Positions 1 to 8,836 of a DNA stretch of 64,000 nucleotides are shown piece by piece. Both the position numbers and the translations under genes were made by a program. Within the stretch, counting starts at the first letter, position 1. Every line of letters begins with the position of its first letter. This DNA is from Roseobacter sinensis (GTDB taxonomy: Bacteria > Pseudomonadota > Alphaproteobacteria > Rhodobacterales > Rhodobacteraceae): the NCBI RefSeq assembly GCF_025755255.1, contig NZ_JALIEB010000005.1, positions 203,237 through 267,236 on the forward strand. The letters run 5' to 3'. The notes beneath the pieces are model-generated. The model was not told where the DNA came from and ran no database searches. It saw only the letters and a list, made by a program, of their open reading frames with translations.

Positions 1-55
1 CGCGCGCCCCCCCCGGCCGGGGGGCGTTGCCCCCCGGACCCCCCAGGATACTTGC
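1..55 (+). repeat. GC-palindromic intergenic element, copy 1
   Basis: C- and G-run element just upstream of the first permease gene. A C6 run (9-14) can pair with the G6 run at 19-24, and the same G run plus C25 can instead pair with GCCCCCC at 29-35, so two mutually exclusive hairpins are possible. It ends in GGACCCCCC followed by a GGATACTT-like tail. A related element in the same orientation relative to transcription lies at 51021-51092. The left part may continue outside the window. Confidence 0.65.
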
Positions 56-79
56 AGCCAGAAGAAGGGGATCCCGCGC

Positions 80-1027
80 ATGGCTGGCTACATTCTCAGG
101 CGACTGCTGTCTGCCATTCCGGTGCTTCTGGGGATCACGGTCATTGTCTTTGTGATCATGGCGCTGATCCCCGGAGATCCGGCCACCGCCATTCTGGGCT
201 CTTTCGCGACGCCGGAGAATGTCGAGAAGCTGAACCGCGATCTTGGGCTCGACAAGCCCTTGGTCGCTCAGTACTTCATCTGGCTTGGCAATATGCTGCA
301 AGGCGATTTCGGTCAGAGCTTCGCGCTCAACCGACCCGTGATCGACGAGGTGCTGGAGCGCTTTGGGGCGACATTGATCCTCGCCGGAACGGCCTTTGTG
401 CTCTGTTCCCTCTTCGGGGTGATCGCAGGCGTCGTCTCGGCGGCGCGGCAATATGGGTTTGCGGATAAGGTGATCACCTTCGTTGTGCTCTTGGGCATTT
501 CGATCCCGTCTTTCTTTCTTGGCATGATGATGATCCTCACCTTTGCGGTGAGTCTGCGCTGGTTTCCCGTCTCCGGCATGTGGCCGATCTATGGTGCGCG
601 AGATCTTGCTGCGCTGATCGACCACCTGACGATGCCGGCGCTGGCGTTGGCGGTGGTGGCGACGGGGGTGATCGCGCGGCTGTCGCGCTCGGCCATGCTG
701 GAGGTGTTGCGGCAGGATTTCATCCGGACCGCACGTGCGAAGGGCGTGCCGGAGGGCCGCGTGGTCTGGCGCCACGCCTTGCGCGCTGCGATGGTCTCGA
801 TCATCCCGGTGCTGGGCATCCAGGCAGGCTTCGTCCTTTCGGGGGCCGTCTATATCGAGATCGTGTTTCAATGGCCGGGTGTTGGGCGCATGCTGGTCGA
901 CGCGATCCTCAAGCGGGATATTCTGCTGGTGCAGGGTGGCGTGGTTTTGGTGGCCGCCTGTTATGTCATGTTCAACATCGCTGTGGATGTGGCGCAGAGC
1001 CTGCTCGATCCACGGATCAAGACGTGA
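80..1027 (+). CDS. ABC transporter permease, DppB/OppB family
   Basis: Inner-membrane permease of a dipeptide/oligopeptide/nickel-type ABC importer, 315 aa, the usual size for DppB. It begins with the family N-terminus (MAGYILRRLLSAIPVLLGIT): a basic stretch, then TM1. About six hydrophobic segments follow. The EAA-like loop (DFIRTARAKGVPEGRV) that contacts the ATPase lies near residue 215, and the C-terminus is the family ending LLDPRIK. The ATG at 80 follows a purine-rich stretch (GAAGAAGGGGA). The stop overlaps the GTG start of the next gene by four bases, so the genes are probably translationally coupled. No binding-protein gene is present; it is probably left of base 1. Substrate is unproven. 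The downstream amino-acid enzymes suggest a peptide or amino-acid derivative. Confidence 0.9.
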   Translation: MAGYILRRLLSAIPVLLGITVIVFVIMALIPGDPATAILGSFATPENVEKLNRDLGLDKPLVAQYFIWLGNMLQGDFGQSFALNRPVIDEVLERFGATLILAGTAFVLCSLFGVIAGVVSAARQYGFADKVITFVVLLGISIPSFFLGMMMILTFAVSLRWFPVSGMWPIYGARDLAALIDHLTMPALALAVVATGVIARLSRSAMLEVLRQDFIRTARAKGVPEGRVVWRHALRAAMVSIIPVLGIQAGFVLSGAVYIEIVFQWPGVGRMLVDAILKRDILLVQGGVVLVAACYVMFNIAVDVAQSLLDPRIKT

Positions 1028-2907
1028 GGGCGTTTCTGACGCTGCTGGCGCGCAACCGGCTGGCGCTGTGGGGCGGCGTGGTTCTGGCCGGGGTCGTTCT
1101 GCTGGCGCTGATCACGCCCCTTCTGCCACTGGCTGAGCCCGATGTGACGGATACCGCGAACCGGTTCAAGGCGCCGTTCTCTGAGGGCGCGCTGCTCGGC
1201 ACCGACCATCTGGGGCGCGATCTACTGAGCCGCTTGCTGTGGGGGACGCGATTGTCCCTGGCGGTTGGCTTCGCGGCCGCGATGATCGCTGCGACCCTTG
1301 GGGCGGCCATCGGGATCATCGCGGGGTTTTACGGGGGGCGGGTGGACAACGTCATCATGCGCGGCGTCGATATGCTGATGGCGTTCCCCTACATCCTGCT
1401 GGCATTGGCAATTGTCGCGGCCCTCGGGCCGGGGTTGCTCAATGCGTTGATTGCGGTGGCGGCGGTTAACGTGCCCTTCTTCGCGCGCAATATTCGCGGG
1501 GTAACGGTCAGCATTGCGCACAAGGAATTCGTCGATGCCGCGCGTCTTGCGGGGATGAGCAATGCGCGCATCATCCTGTTCGAGATTCTCCCCAATGTGC
1601 TGCCGGTGATTGTCATTGCGATGTCGACAACCATCGGCTGGATGATCCTCGAGACGGCGGGGCTATCGTTTCTGGGGCTCGGGTCGCAGCCGCCGCAGGC
1701 CGATCTGGGCTCGATGCTGGGGGAAGCGCGCGCAGCGCTGATCACCAACCCGCATACGTCGATTGTCTCGGGCGCGATGATCCTCGTGATCGTGATGTGC
1801 ATCAACCTCTTGGGCGATGGGGTGCGCGATGCGCTGGACCCGCGGCTGAGGTCCGGCGCGCTGAGCCGCCCGGTGCCTGCCACGGCGGTGTCACGGGAAG
1901 ACGTCCCCGCGGCGAAGGGTGAGGCCCTGCTGGACGTGCAGGTGTTGCAGACGCAGTTTCACGTCAAGGATCGGGTCTACCGCGCAGTGGGCGGGGTCGA
2001 TCTGACGGTGGAACCGGGGCAGTGCCTCGGGATCATCGGCGAAAGCGGGTCAGGCAAATCGGTCACCGCGCTGTCGGTGATGGGGTTGGTCGCCTCGCCA
2101 CCCGGCGTGATCACGGGGGGTGCTGTGCGCTACAAGGGGGACGATCTGATCGGTGCGCCCTACGAGGTCTTGCGGTCGCTGCGCGGAGATCGCGTGGCGT
2201 ATGTCTTCCAGGACCCGCTGGCGACATTGCATCCGCTCTACACGGTGGGGGACCAGCTGATCGAGGCGGTGCGGGTGCATCACCGCGTGGCACGCGCAGA
2301 GGCGCGTGCGCGGGCGATCGAGCTGTTGACCTCGGTGCGCATCCCCAATGCGCAGAGCCGCGTCGACAGCTATCCGCACGAGCTGTCGGGGGGCATGCGC
2401 CAACGGGTGGGCATCGCCATGGCGCTGGCCAATGACCCGGAGATCATCATCGCGGATGAGCCGACGACGGCGCTGGACGTCACGGTGCAGGCGCAGATCC
2501 TGTCGCTGCTCGATGATCTGCGGCGGGACCGCGGGCTGGCGATCATCTTCATCACCCATGACTTCGGTGTCGTGGCCCAGCTCTGTGACCGGGTCGCCGT
2601 GATGTATGCCGGCCGCATTGTCGAAGAGGGGCCGACCGAGGCGATCCTGACCTCGCCTGCACACCCCTATACAGCGCGGCTCATGGCCTGCGTGCCGGAG
2701 CTGGGGCAGGGGCGGCGGCGCTTGGAGGCCATCGCCGGGCTGCCACCCGCCGTCGACAGATTGCCAGCCGGCTGTGCCTTTGCCGAGCGCTGCGTGAAGG
2801 CCAGAGAGGCCTGCCGGGCCAGCGAGATCGCGCTTGCGGGCACAGGCGCGCGCGCGGTGCGCTGCATCGATCCCGATGTGCCCCTCGCGGCGGAGACTGT
2901 GGCATGA
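1024..2907 (+). CDS. Fused ABC permease-ATPase (DppC-DppD type)
   Basis: A single 627-aa frame containing both the second permease and the first ATPase of the importer. Residues 1-275 are DppC-like: one N-terminal TM, the conserved periplasmic LGTDHLGRD motif, further TMs, an EAA loop ([12 protein letters not shown]) and the terminal DALDPRLR motif. After a linker of about 25 residues rich in Ala, Pro and Val, a DppD-like ATPase starts near residue 300, with Walker A GESGSGKS (about 339), signature LSGGMRQR (about 454), Walker B IIIADEP (about 475) and the C-terminal Cys-containing oligopeptide-ATPase region. No stop or internal Met occurs in the linker, so this is a real fusion rather than two overlapping genes. 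The GTG at 1024 overlaps the upstream TGA. Open frame continues 5' of it but overlaps dppB and is not coding. Confidence 0.85.
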   Translation: MRAFLTLLARNRLALWGGVVLAGVVLLALITPLLPLAEPDVTDTANRFKAPFSEGALLGTDHLGRDLLSRLLWGTRLSLAVGFAAAMIAATLGAAIGIIAGFYGGRVDNVIMRGVDMLMAFPYILLALAIVAALGPGLLNALIAVAAVNVPFFARNIRGVTVSIAHKEFVDAARLAGMSNARIILFEILPNVLPVIVIAMSTTIGWMILETAGLSFLGLGSQPPQADLGSMLGEARAALITNPHTSIVSGAMILVIVMCINLLGDGVRDALDPRLRSGALSRPVPATAVSREDVPAAKGEALLDVQVLQTQFHVKDRVYRAVGGVDLTVEPGQCLGIIGESGSGKSVTALSVMGLVASPPGVITGGAVRYKGDDLIGAPYEVLRSLRGDRVAYVFQDPLATLHPLYTVGDQLIEAVRVHHRVARAEARARAIELLTSVRIPNAQSRVDSYPHELSGGMRQRVGIAMALANDPEIIIADEPTTALDVTVQAQILSLLDDLRRDRGLAIIFITHDFGVVAQLCDRVAVMYAGRIVEEGPTEAILTSPAHPYTARLMACVPELGQGRRRLEAIAGLPPAVDRLPAGCAFAERCVKAREACRASEIALAGTGARAVRCIDPDVPLAAETVA

Positions 2908-3857
2908 CCCCCGCGCTGCGCCTGATCGATCTGTCGAAGACCTTCGAGGTCGGCAAGTCTTTCTTCGGCCCGCCGAAGGGCAGGGTGCATGCGGTGCACC
3001 CGATCACGCTTGATGTGCAGGCGGGTGAGACACTGGGCATCGTGGGCGAGTCGGGGTGCGGAAAGTCTACGCTCGCGCGGTTGCTGGTGGGGCTGACCGC
3101 CCCGACCACGGGCCGGATCGAAATTGAAGGCGATGTGCTGAGCACCGCCGATCCGGCAGCCTTTGGCAAGCGCATCCAGTATGTCTTTCAGGACCCGATC
3201 AGTAGCTTGAATCCGCGCAAGACGATCCGCGAGATCATGGAGGCCCCGCTCAAGCACCTGCATGGGCTGAACCGCGCGGACCGGTCCGTGCGCATTGCCG
3301 AGATTTTCGATGCGGTCAATCTGCGTCAGGAGTTTCTCGACCGCTACCCGCATGAGTTCTCGGGCGGACAGGCCCAGCGGATTGGCATCGCTCGCGCGCT
3401 GGCGGCTGAGGCGCGAATCCTGATTCTGGACGAACCGGTCTCGGCGCTGGATGTCTCGGTGCAGGCGCAGGTGTTGAACCTGCTCGCCGATCTGCGGCGG
3501 CAGATGGGTCTCACCTATCTCTTCATCAGCCACGATCTGGCGGTCGTCGAAGCGGTGAGCGACCGTGTTGCCGTCCTCTACTTCGGCTCGATTGTGGAGA
3601 TCGGGCGGGCTGAGACCATATTTGCCAAGCCGGCGCACCCCTACACCAAACTGCTCGCGGACAGCGCGCCGGTCGTGGGGCGCGCACTGACAGCACCGGA
3701 AGGGCGAGAGACGGAGCTGCCGGATCCGCTCAACCCGCCGGAGGGCTGTGCGTTCCGCGCTCGTTGCCCGCGCGCGAGCACACTCTGCGCCACGGTCGCA
3801 CCGCCGCTGCGGGATCTGCGTCCGGACCATCGCGTCGCCTGCCACAATCCCGTCTGA
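2904..3857 (+). CDS. ABC transporter ATP-binding protein, DppF/OppF family
   Basis: Second ATPase of the importer, 317 aa, starting at an ATG that shares ATGA with the stop of the fused permease-ATPase. Walker A is GESGCGKS near residue 49, the signature FSGGQAQR near 152 and Walker B ILILDEP near 172, with the H-loop in FISHDL. The C-terminal oligopeptide-transporter extension has the family Cys pattern (GCAFRARCPRA). With the fused protein it would form the ATPase heterodimer powering uptake through the two permeases. It ends the transporter part of the operon; the next gene starts 85 bases later. Confidence 0.92.
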   Translation: MTPALRLIDLSKTFEVGKSFFGPPKGRVHAVHPITLDVQAGETLGIVGESGCGKSTLARLLVGLTAPTTGRIEIEGDVLSTADPAAFGKRIQYVFQDPISSLNPRKTIREIMEAPLKHLHGLNRADRSVRIAEIFDAVNLRQEFLDRYPHEFSGGQAQRIGIARALAAEARILILDEPVSALDVSVQAQVLNLLADLRRQMGLTYLFISHDLAVVEAVSDRVAVLYFGSIVEIGRAETIFAKPAHPYTKLLADSAPVVGRALTAPEGRETELPDPLNPPEGCAFRARCPRASTLCATVAPPLRDLRPDHRVACHNPV

Positions 3858-3942
3858 AAAAGCGGATTGCACTCTGTGTCAGAACGCGATTTCCATGGCA
3901 CCGGGGCGGCACAACGCTGCCTGACACCATGAAGAGGCCGCC

Positions 3943-5013
3943 ATGAACCGCGTTGTTGTCTTGGGCTTGGGAAAGGTCGGCACGTTGGCCGCCGAATTGC
4001 TGCACGAAGCTGGTTTTACGGTGACCGCGGTCGACATGAACGGCGGCGACAGGGCTCTGCCGTTCGAGACTCGGGCGTACGATCTTGCAGAGACGAACCA
4101 GCTCGAAGCCGACCTGCAGGCGGCGGATGCGGTTCTGTCCTGCCTTCCCTACCACTTGAATGCGGCGGTCGCGGTCTTGGCGCACCAGGTCGGCCTGCAT
4201 TACTTCGACCTCACCGAAGATGTGCCCACCACAAAGGCGATCCGCAAGATGGCCAAGACGTCGCGGGGCCTTATGGCGCCGCAATGCGGGTTGGCGCCGG
4301 GCTTTGTCGGCATTGTCGGCGCCGACCTGATCGGCCAGTTCGACGACTGCCGGATGTGCAAGATGCGGGTGGGTGCGCTGCCGCAGCATCCCACCGGCCT
4401 CATGGGGTATTCCTTCAACTGGTCGCCCGAAGGCGTTGTGAACGAGTATCTGAACGACTGTGAGGTGCTCGAGGACGGGCAGATCAAGGTCGTGTCGCCC
4501 ATGGAGTGGATCGAGAAGCTTTACATTCACGGCACGGAACTGGAGGCCTTCACCACCTCCGGGGGGTTGGGCACGATGTGTGAGACCTACCTCGGTCGGG
4601 TGCCGAACATCGATTACAAGACAATGCGCTACCCCGGTCACGTTGCGCTGATGAACTTCTTCTTTCACGAGCTCCTGATGCGCGACCGGCGGCAGGAGGC
4701 GGGCGAGATCCTAGTGAATGCAAAACCGCCCGTCGAGGACGATATCGTCTATGTGCACGTCTCCGCAGAAGGAATGATCGGCGGCCGGCTTGCGCGGCGT
4801 GAATTCGTGCGGGGCTACAAGCCCATCTCTCTGGCGGGGCAGCGGCGGACCGCCATTGCCTGGACAACCGCCTGCTCCGTGGTCGGCGTGATCGAGCTTG
4901 TGCGCGACGGCGGCTTGCCGGGATTGGGTTTTCTGAAACAGGAAGACGTCCCGCTTGCCGGCTTCCTTGAGACCCGCACGGGTCGGATCTATGCCCAGGA
5001 GGGCGCGTTCTGA
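3943..5013 (+). CDS. Saccharopine dehydrogenase-like NAD(P)-dependent oxidoreductase
   Basis: 356 aa. The N-terminus is a Rossmann fold with a GLGKVG glycine motif at residues 8-13, followed by an acidic strand end (AVDMN). The middle and C-terminal parts resemble the saccharopine dehydrogenase / L-lysine dehydrogenase family, including LAPGFVGIVGADLI and the GLGTMCETYLG region. Family members oxidise lysine, saccharopine or related N-substituted amino acids; the substrate cannot be told from sequence. The ATG at 3943 follows GAAGAGG at a good distance. It probably belongs to the same transcription unit as the peptide-type importer. It converges on the racemase-family gene, with a 3-base gap. 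Confidence 0.75.
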   Translation: MNRVVVLGLGKVGTLAAELLHEAGFTVTAVDMNGGDRALPFETRAYDLAETNQLEADLQAADAVLSCLPYHLNAAVAVLAHQVGLHYFDLTEDVPTTKAIRKMAKTSRGLMAPQCGLAPGFVGIVGADLIGQFDDCRMCKMRVGALPQHPTGLMGYSFNWSPEGVVNEYLNDCEVLEDGQIKVVSPMEWIEKLYIHGTELEAFTTSGGLGTMCETYLGRVPNIDYKTMRYPGHVALMNFFFHELLMRDRRQEAGEILVNAKPPVEDDIVYVHVSAEGMIGGRLARREFVRGYKPISLAGQRRTAIAWTTACSVVGVIELVRDGGLPGLGFLKQEDVPLAGFLETRTGRIYAQEGAF

Positions 5014-5016
5014 TGC

Positions 5017-5796
5017 TCAGAGGATCCGTGGGTCTGCGATTTCGGTCGCGAAGCGGGGCGGCGACAACGCGCTCTGGAACCAGTTCACCAATGTGTAGAT
5101 CGAATAGACCGGGCGCCCTGTGGCAAGGCGTACATCCTGCGCGTAGGGCACCATATTTGTGCATTCAAGCACGATTGCGCCCACATCCGGATGCGCCTTG
5201 ACCAAGGCCGCGGCGCTGTCCAGCATGTCGAGACGGCATGCCTCGAAGTCGATCGTCGCTTGATCGGTCAGGAACGCCTGCGAGAAGGCGCGCCCGCCTT
5301 CGGTTCCGACGATGGGAACGTCTGGCGCGGCACCGGCCGATGTCAGATGGGCGCGGCTCAGGCTGGTTTTGGAGACGGTCAGCACACCCACCTGCTGGCC
5401 TTGGGGCAGGGTTCTCTGGATCATCGGGATTTGCATCAGGGCGGAGCTTGCGACCGGCACGCCCAGCCCGAGTGCCAGATCGCTCTGCAACACGGAGAGA
5501 AAACCGCAGTTGGTGACGATCCCGTCACAGCCCATGCGCACGAGCGCCTTGCCTTCCGAGATAAAGGAGTCGCGCATCGCGCGGGCGTCTTTCAAAACGA
5601 TCAGGTCGGGTGTGGCGCCTTCGACAACCCGGTAGTGCACCGGGAACCGCCATGTGGTGGCATTGCCGATGTCCCCGGGTATCCGCGGAAACCGCGTCTC
5701 CAGCATCAGGATGCCGACGGTCGCCCCATAGACTGTTTTGCCGCCCGACTGGACCTCCATGGGACGCTGCTCCGTGCTGGTTGCTTCCCGTTTCAT
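5017..5796 (-). CDS. Aspartate/glutamate/hydantoin racemase-family protein
   Basis: 259 aa from the ATG chosen at 5796; ATG 5760 is the alternative, and neither has a strong ribosome site. Two Cys in typical racemase contexts, Cys97 (TNCGF) and Cys212 (ECTNM), are spaced as in the Asp/Glu racemase superfamily, where paired Cys act as acid and base in cofactor-independent racemisation. It is transcribed away from the DadA-like gene, with a 111-base shared intergenic region. With that FAD enzyme and the dehydrogenase at 3943 it suggests conversion of an imported L- or D-amino acid or derivative. The exact reaction (racemase, isomerase or decarboxylase) is open. Confidence 0.75.
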   Translation of the reverse strand: MKREATSTEQRPMEVQSGGKTVYGATVGILMLETRFPRIPGDIGNATTWRFPVHYRVVEGATPDLIVLKDARAMRDSFISEGKALVRMGCDGIVTNCGFLSVLQSDLALGLGVPVASSALMQIPMIQRTLPQGQQVGVLTVSKTSLSRAHLTSAGAAPDVPIVGTEGGRAFSQAFLTDQATIDFEACRLDMLDSAAALVKAHPDVGAIVLECTNMVPYAQDVRLATGRPVYSIYTLVNWFQSALSPPRFATEIADPRIL

Positions 5797-5907
5797 CTTG
5801 CATGCTGACGCAGTTGGCGGCAAAGGGCAAATCCGCGGTGCGCTCGGGCAACGATTGACGAGGGCGCGCGGGCCGGCAAAACTGGGGCGCGTTGAACTGG
5901 GCACGGC

Positions 5908-7152
5908 ATGACGAGGCAGGTGATCATCATCGGCGCCGGAATTGTGGGCGTCTCGACCGGCATCTGGCTACGTCGTTATGGTGTCGAGGTCATGCTTGTC
6001 GATCGGCAAGCACCGGGCCAGGGCACCTCCTACGGCAATGCCGGCGTTCTTGCCGCCTGTTCGATGGTTCCCGTCACGGCGCCTGGCCTCATCGCGAAGG
6101 CGCCGGGCATGTTGCGCGACAAGGATTTTCCGTTGTTTTTGCGATGGGCCTATCTGCCCAAGCTGGCGCCTTGGTTGATGCGGTATCTCAGCCACGCAAA
6201 CGACAGCGAGACGCGCCGGATCGCCGAAGGGCTGACGCCGATTGTCGCTGATACGGTGGCGCAACACAAAGCCTTGGTGCAAGGCACCCCGGCCGCTGAA
6301 TGGGTGACCGACAGCCCCTATCATTTCGCCTACCGGGACCGTGCGGCCTTCGAGGCGGATCGTTACACCTGGGATCTGCGCCGCGAGGCGGGCTTCGTAC
6401 CCGAGATCGCGGAAGATGCAGAGGTGCAGGAGATCGAGCCGAACCTCTCGACCACCATAGGCTGTCTGGCGACCATGCAGGATCATGGCTTCATCCGAGA
6501 TCCCGGAGGCTATGTCGCCGCGCTTGCCGAGGTGTTCCGTGACATGGGAGGGCAGATCAGAACCGCAGACGTGACGGAGTTCGAGCGGGTTGACGACCGG
6601 GTCGTCGCAGTCTGCACCACCGAAGGACGGCTGCGTTGCGATGAGGTGGTGCTTGCAACAGGGGTCTGGTCCAAGCCACTGATGCGGAAACTCGGCCTCA
6701 AGGTGCCGCTCGAGAGCGAGCGGGGCTATCATATCGTCTTCGAAGAGGCCCGGAACGGCCCCCTGGCTCCCACGATGGTGGCCCGCGGGAAATTCGTTGC
6801 AACGCCCATGGCCGCCGGGCTGCGCTGTGCCGGGGTCGTCGAATTCGGCGGCCTGGAGCTGGGGCCGTCGCAGGCGCCCTTCGCTTTGCTGCGCAGGCAG
6901 GTCCGATCAGCCTATCCCGCGCTGACCCATGGGCGGGAAGAAGAATGGATGGGCCACCGCCCGGCCCCCGCGGACAGCCTGCCACTGATCGGGGAAATCG
7001 GTGCCAGCGGGGTCTACAGTGCCTTCGGGCATCATCACATCGGATTGACGGGCGGTCCGAAAACGGGCCGGCTGATCGCGGATCTGCTGACCGGGCGGAC
7101 GCCGAACATTGATCTGCGCCGCTACAGCCCCAACCGGTTTGCAAGCAGCTAA
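5908..7152 (+). CDS. D-amino acid dehydrogenase-like FAD oxidoreductase (DadA family)
   Basis: 414 aa. The N-terminal FAD-binding GxGxxG (IIIGAGIVGVST, residues 6-17) is followed by the second-strand acidic residue in LVDRQ and the DadA-type segment GTSYGNAGVLAACS. The C-terminal DAO signature region is present (HRPAPADSLPLIGEIG, then GHHHIGLTGGPKTGRLIADL). Homologues oxidatively deaminate D-amino acids at the membrane, passing electrons to the quinone pool. Start is the ATG at 5908; the ribosome site is weak. It converges with the TetR gene and the stops overlap by four bases. Context with the racemase-family gene supports D-amino-acid or amino-acid-derivative catabolism. Confidence 0.82.
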   Translation: MTRQVIIIGAGIVGVSTGIWLRRYGVEVMLVDRQAPGQGTSYGNAGVLAACSMVPVTAPGLIAKAPGMLRDKDFPLFLRWAYLPKLAPWLMRYLSHANDSETRRIAEGLTPIVADTVAQHKALVQGTPAAEWVTDSPYHFAYRDRAAFEADRYTWDLRREAGFVPEIAEDAEVQEIEPNLSTTIGCLATMQDHGFIRDPGGYVAALAEVFRDMGGQIRTADVTEFERVDDRVVAVCTTEGRLRCDEVVLATGVWSKPLMRKLGLKVPLESERGYHIVFEEARNGPLAPTMVARGKFVATPMAAGLRCAGVVEFGGLELGPSQAPFALLRRQVRSAYPALTHGREEEWMGHRPAPADSLPLIGEIGASGVYSAFGHHHIGLTGGPKTGRLIADLLTGRTPNIDLRRYSPNRFASS

Positions 7153-7736
7153 GCCGCGGCGCCCCCGGGCGTCAGCCATGCGTCGAGGTAGGTCTCCAAA
7201 CGCGTGATCATCGGCTCACCGTTGTGGATAGCGCAGAATTGCAGGCCCATGGCCTGTATCGCGAAGGCCTGAACCCCATCGGCGAGCAGATGCGGCGAGA
7301 TATCCTTGCGGAAGGGCCCGTCGGCCAGCCAGTCGGCGATTACGCTGATTTGGCGGGAAAAGGTCTTGGCGATCGGGCCGATCTCTTCGCGAGCGGCGGC
7401 ACCTGAGTGCCGTAGGATCACATCGAAGACGTAGCGTTCCTGGGTCATGAACCCCAGAAGCGGGCGCAGATGGGTGACCAGTTCTCCAACGCTGGTAGGG
7501 GCGTCTTGCTGGGCCAGTTTATCGAGCTCAGCATCGATGCGCGCGCCGATCATCAGGTCCATCAACGCATCCTTGTCCGGAAAGTGAGCGAAGAAGGTGC
7601 CCTTGGCCACGCCCGCTTTCTGCACCACCTCGTCGATCCGCATGTCCTGATAGCCTTTCGCCGCAATGATCTCCTGTGCGGCCGCAATCAGGTTGCGACG
7701 GGTGATGAGCGTGCGTTTCTGGACGGGTTTGGTCAT
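7149..7736 (-). CDS. TetR-family transcriptional regulator
   Basis: 195 aa with a standard N-terminal TetR helix-turn-helix around residues 14-58; the recognition part is VVQKAGVAKGTFFAHFPDKD. The rest is a helical ligand-binding domain. It is divergent from the quinone-reductase-like gene at 7843. The 106 bases between them hold three copies of a 12-bp palindrome, so it very probably represses both itself and that gene. Inducers in such pairs are often quinones or electrophiles, but the ligand is unknown. Confidence 0.9.
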   Translation of the reverse strand: MTKPVQKRTLITRRNLIAAAQEIIAAKGYQDMRIDEVVQKAGVAKGTFFAHFPDKDALMDLMIGARIDAELDKLAQQDAPTSVGELVTHLRPLLGFMTQERYVFDVILRHSGAAAREEIGPIAKTFSRQISVIADWLADGPFRKDISPHLLADGVQAFAIQAMGLQFCAIHNGEPMITRLETYLDAWLTPGGAAA

Positions 7737-7757
7737 GGCTCAGTCATACACTTTAAA

Positions 7758-7814
7758 TGACCGTGGTCAAGTTTTTATTGACCGTGGTCATTTCCATATT
7801 TATGACCGCGGTCA
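7758..7814. promoter_or_regulatory. Triple TetR operator (TGACCGYGGTCA x3)
   Basis: Three copies of the palindrome TGACCG(T/C)GGTCA at 7758-7769, 7779-7790 and 7803-7814, flanked by A/T. Centre spacings are 21 and 24 bases, so at least the first pair lies on the same DNA face. They fill the gap between the divergent TetR and quinone-reductase genes. The third copy (TGACCGCGGTCA) is a perfect palindrome; the other two have one central mismatch. Confidence 0.85.
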
Positions 7815-7842
7815 ATTATGGAATCAGTTGGAGCACACACCC

Positions 7843-8436
7843 ATGTCTGGCAAACGCATCTTCGTCCTGAACGGTCACCCCGCGCAGACCTCCTTAAACC
7901 GACATCTGGCGGAAACCTATGCCGCAGCGGCGCGCAAGGCCGGTCACGAGGTCCGTCTGACACACCTTGCGGATATGGAGTTTGACCCCGATCACGGCTT
8001 TGCGGGATACGCGCAGCACAAGCCTTTGGAAGCGGTTTTGCAGGCCTTTCGGTCGGACGTCGAATGGGCCGAACATATGGTGCTCACAACTCCGATGTGG
8101 TGGGGCGGTCTTCCAGCCAAGCTGAAGGGCCTGATCGACCGCACATTTCTGCCCGGATGGGCCTTTGATACGCGAAACCGCAATCGCATCGGGATGCCTC
8201 GACCGATGCTCGGCGGCCGTACGGCGCGGGCGATCGTGACGTCGGATTCGCCGGATCTCTTCTTTGCTCTGATGTATCGCAAGGCGTTGCTGCGCCAGAT
8301 CAGAGGCCAGATTTTCAACTTCGTCGGCATGCGGCCGGCCAAGACCACCCATCTCGCGCCGGTCGGTGAGGCGAACGCTGGCACGATAGAAGGCTGGCAA
8401 AGGCAGATTGACGCGCTGGGTGCCGCCGGGCGCTGA
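7843..8436 (+). CDS. NAD(P)H quinone oxidoreductase, MdaB/KefF-like flavodoxin fold
   Basis: 197 aa flavodoxin-fold protein. The phosphate-binding loop follows strand 1 (FVLNGHPAQTSLNR), and PMWWGGLPAKLKGLIDR is the isoalloxazine/dimer motif of the NQO1/MdaB/KefF group. Members use NAD(P)H and FAD or FMN for two-electron reduction of quinones or electrophiles. The start is the ATG at 7843, in line with the operator position; open frame extends upstream through the operators, but that part has no family similarity. Regulation by the divergent TetR is strongly suggested by the three operator copies just upstream. Confidence 0.85.
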   Translation: MSGKRIFVLNGHPAQTSLNRHLAETYAAAARKAGHEVRLTHLADMEFDPDHGFAGYAQHKPLEAVLQAFRSDVEWAEHMVLTTPMWWGGLPAKLKGLIDRTFLPGWAFDTRNRNRIGMPRPMLGGRTARAIVTSDSPDLFFALMYRKALLRQIRGQIFNFVGMRPAKTTHLAPVGEANAGTIEGWQRQIDALGAAGR

Positions 8437-8836
8437 CAAGCGGTTCCTAGGCGGTCGAAAGCGGCGGGCGCGAGCCGACGAAATTGGGCAGGGGCGTCAA
8501 AGACAGCGGAATGTGTCTCGAACGCGCGTGCCACTGGCCGGTCCCGTGCGCGACGACCCCGGCACGGCTCGAAGGCTCCGATCTTGCGTCGTGGATCCGT
8601 TCGAGGGCACACTGGTTTCAAAGGCGTTTCGGCTGCTGGTCGCCGGCAAGAGCGATGGCTTGGGCCGCTCCCACCGATCCCGGACGGCGTCGGAGCGCAA
8701 AGCTGCAGGTGATGATCTGTCTTTGCCGATTGTCCCGCCCGCGGCGAAGCAGGCCACATTCTGTTGAGAACTGGCTGCGCTGAACCCGTTCAGCGGCCAG
8801 CACGCACCGAATCCCAGCAATGAGAAAGGACGCGCC
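8437..8836. other. 400 bp without a convincing gene
   Basis: Between the quinone reductase and the RibD-like gene. Both strands have stop-free stretches, the longest a 113-codon minus-strand frame at 8497-8838 rich in Ser, Arg and Pro, but none has a recognisable domain, plausible hydrophobic pattern or good ribosome site. The final 20 bases carry the ribosome site of the next gene. No hairpin or terminator was evident. Confidence 0.5.

Noticed and set aside
580-1023. Upstream extension of the permease-ATPase frame
   Set aside because: Lies inside the DppB-type gene in another frame and has no family similarity; GTG 1024 fits the family start.
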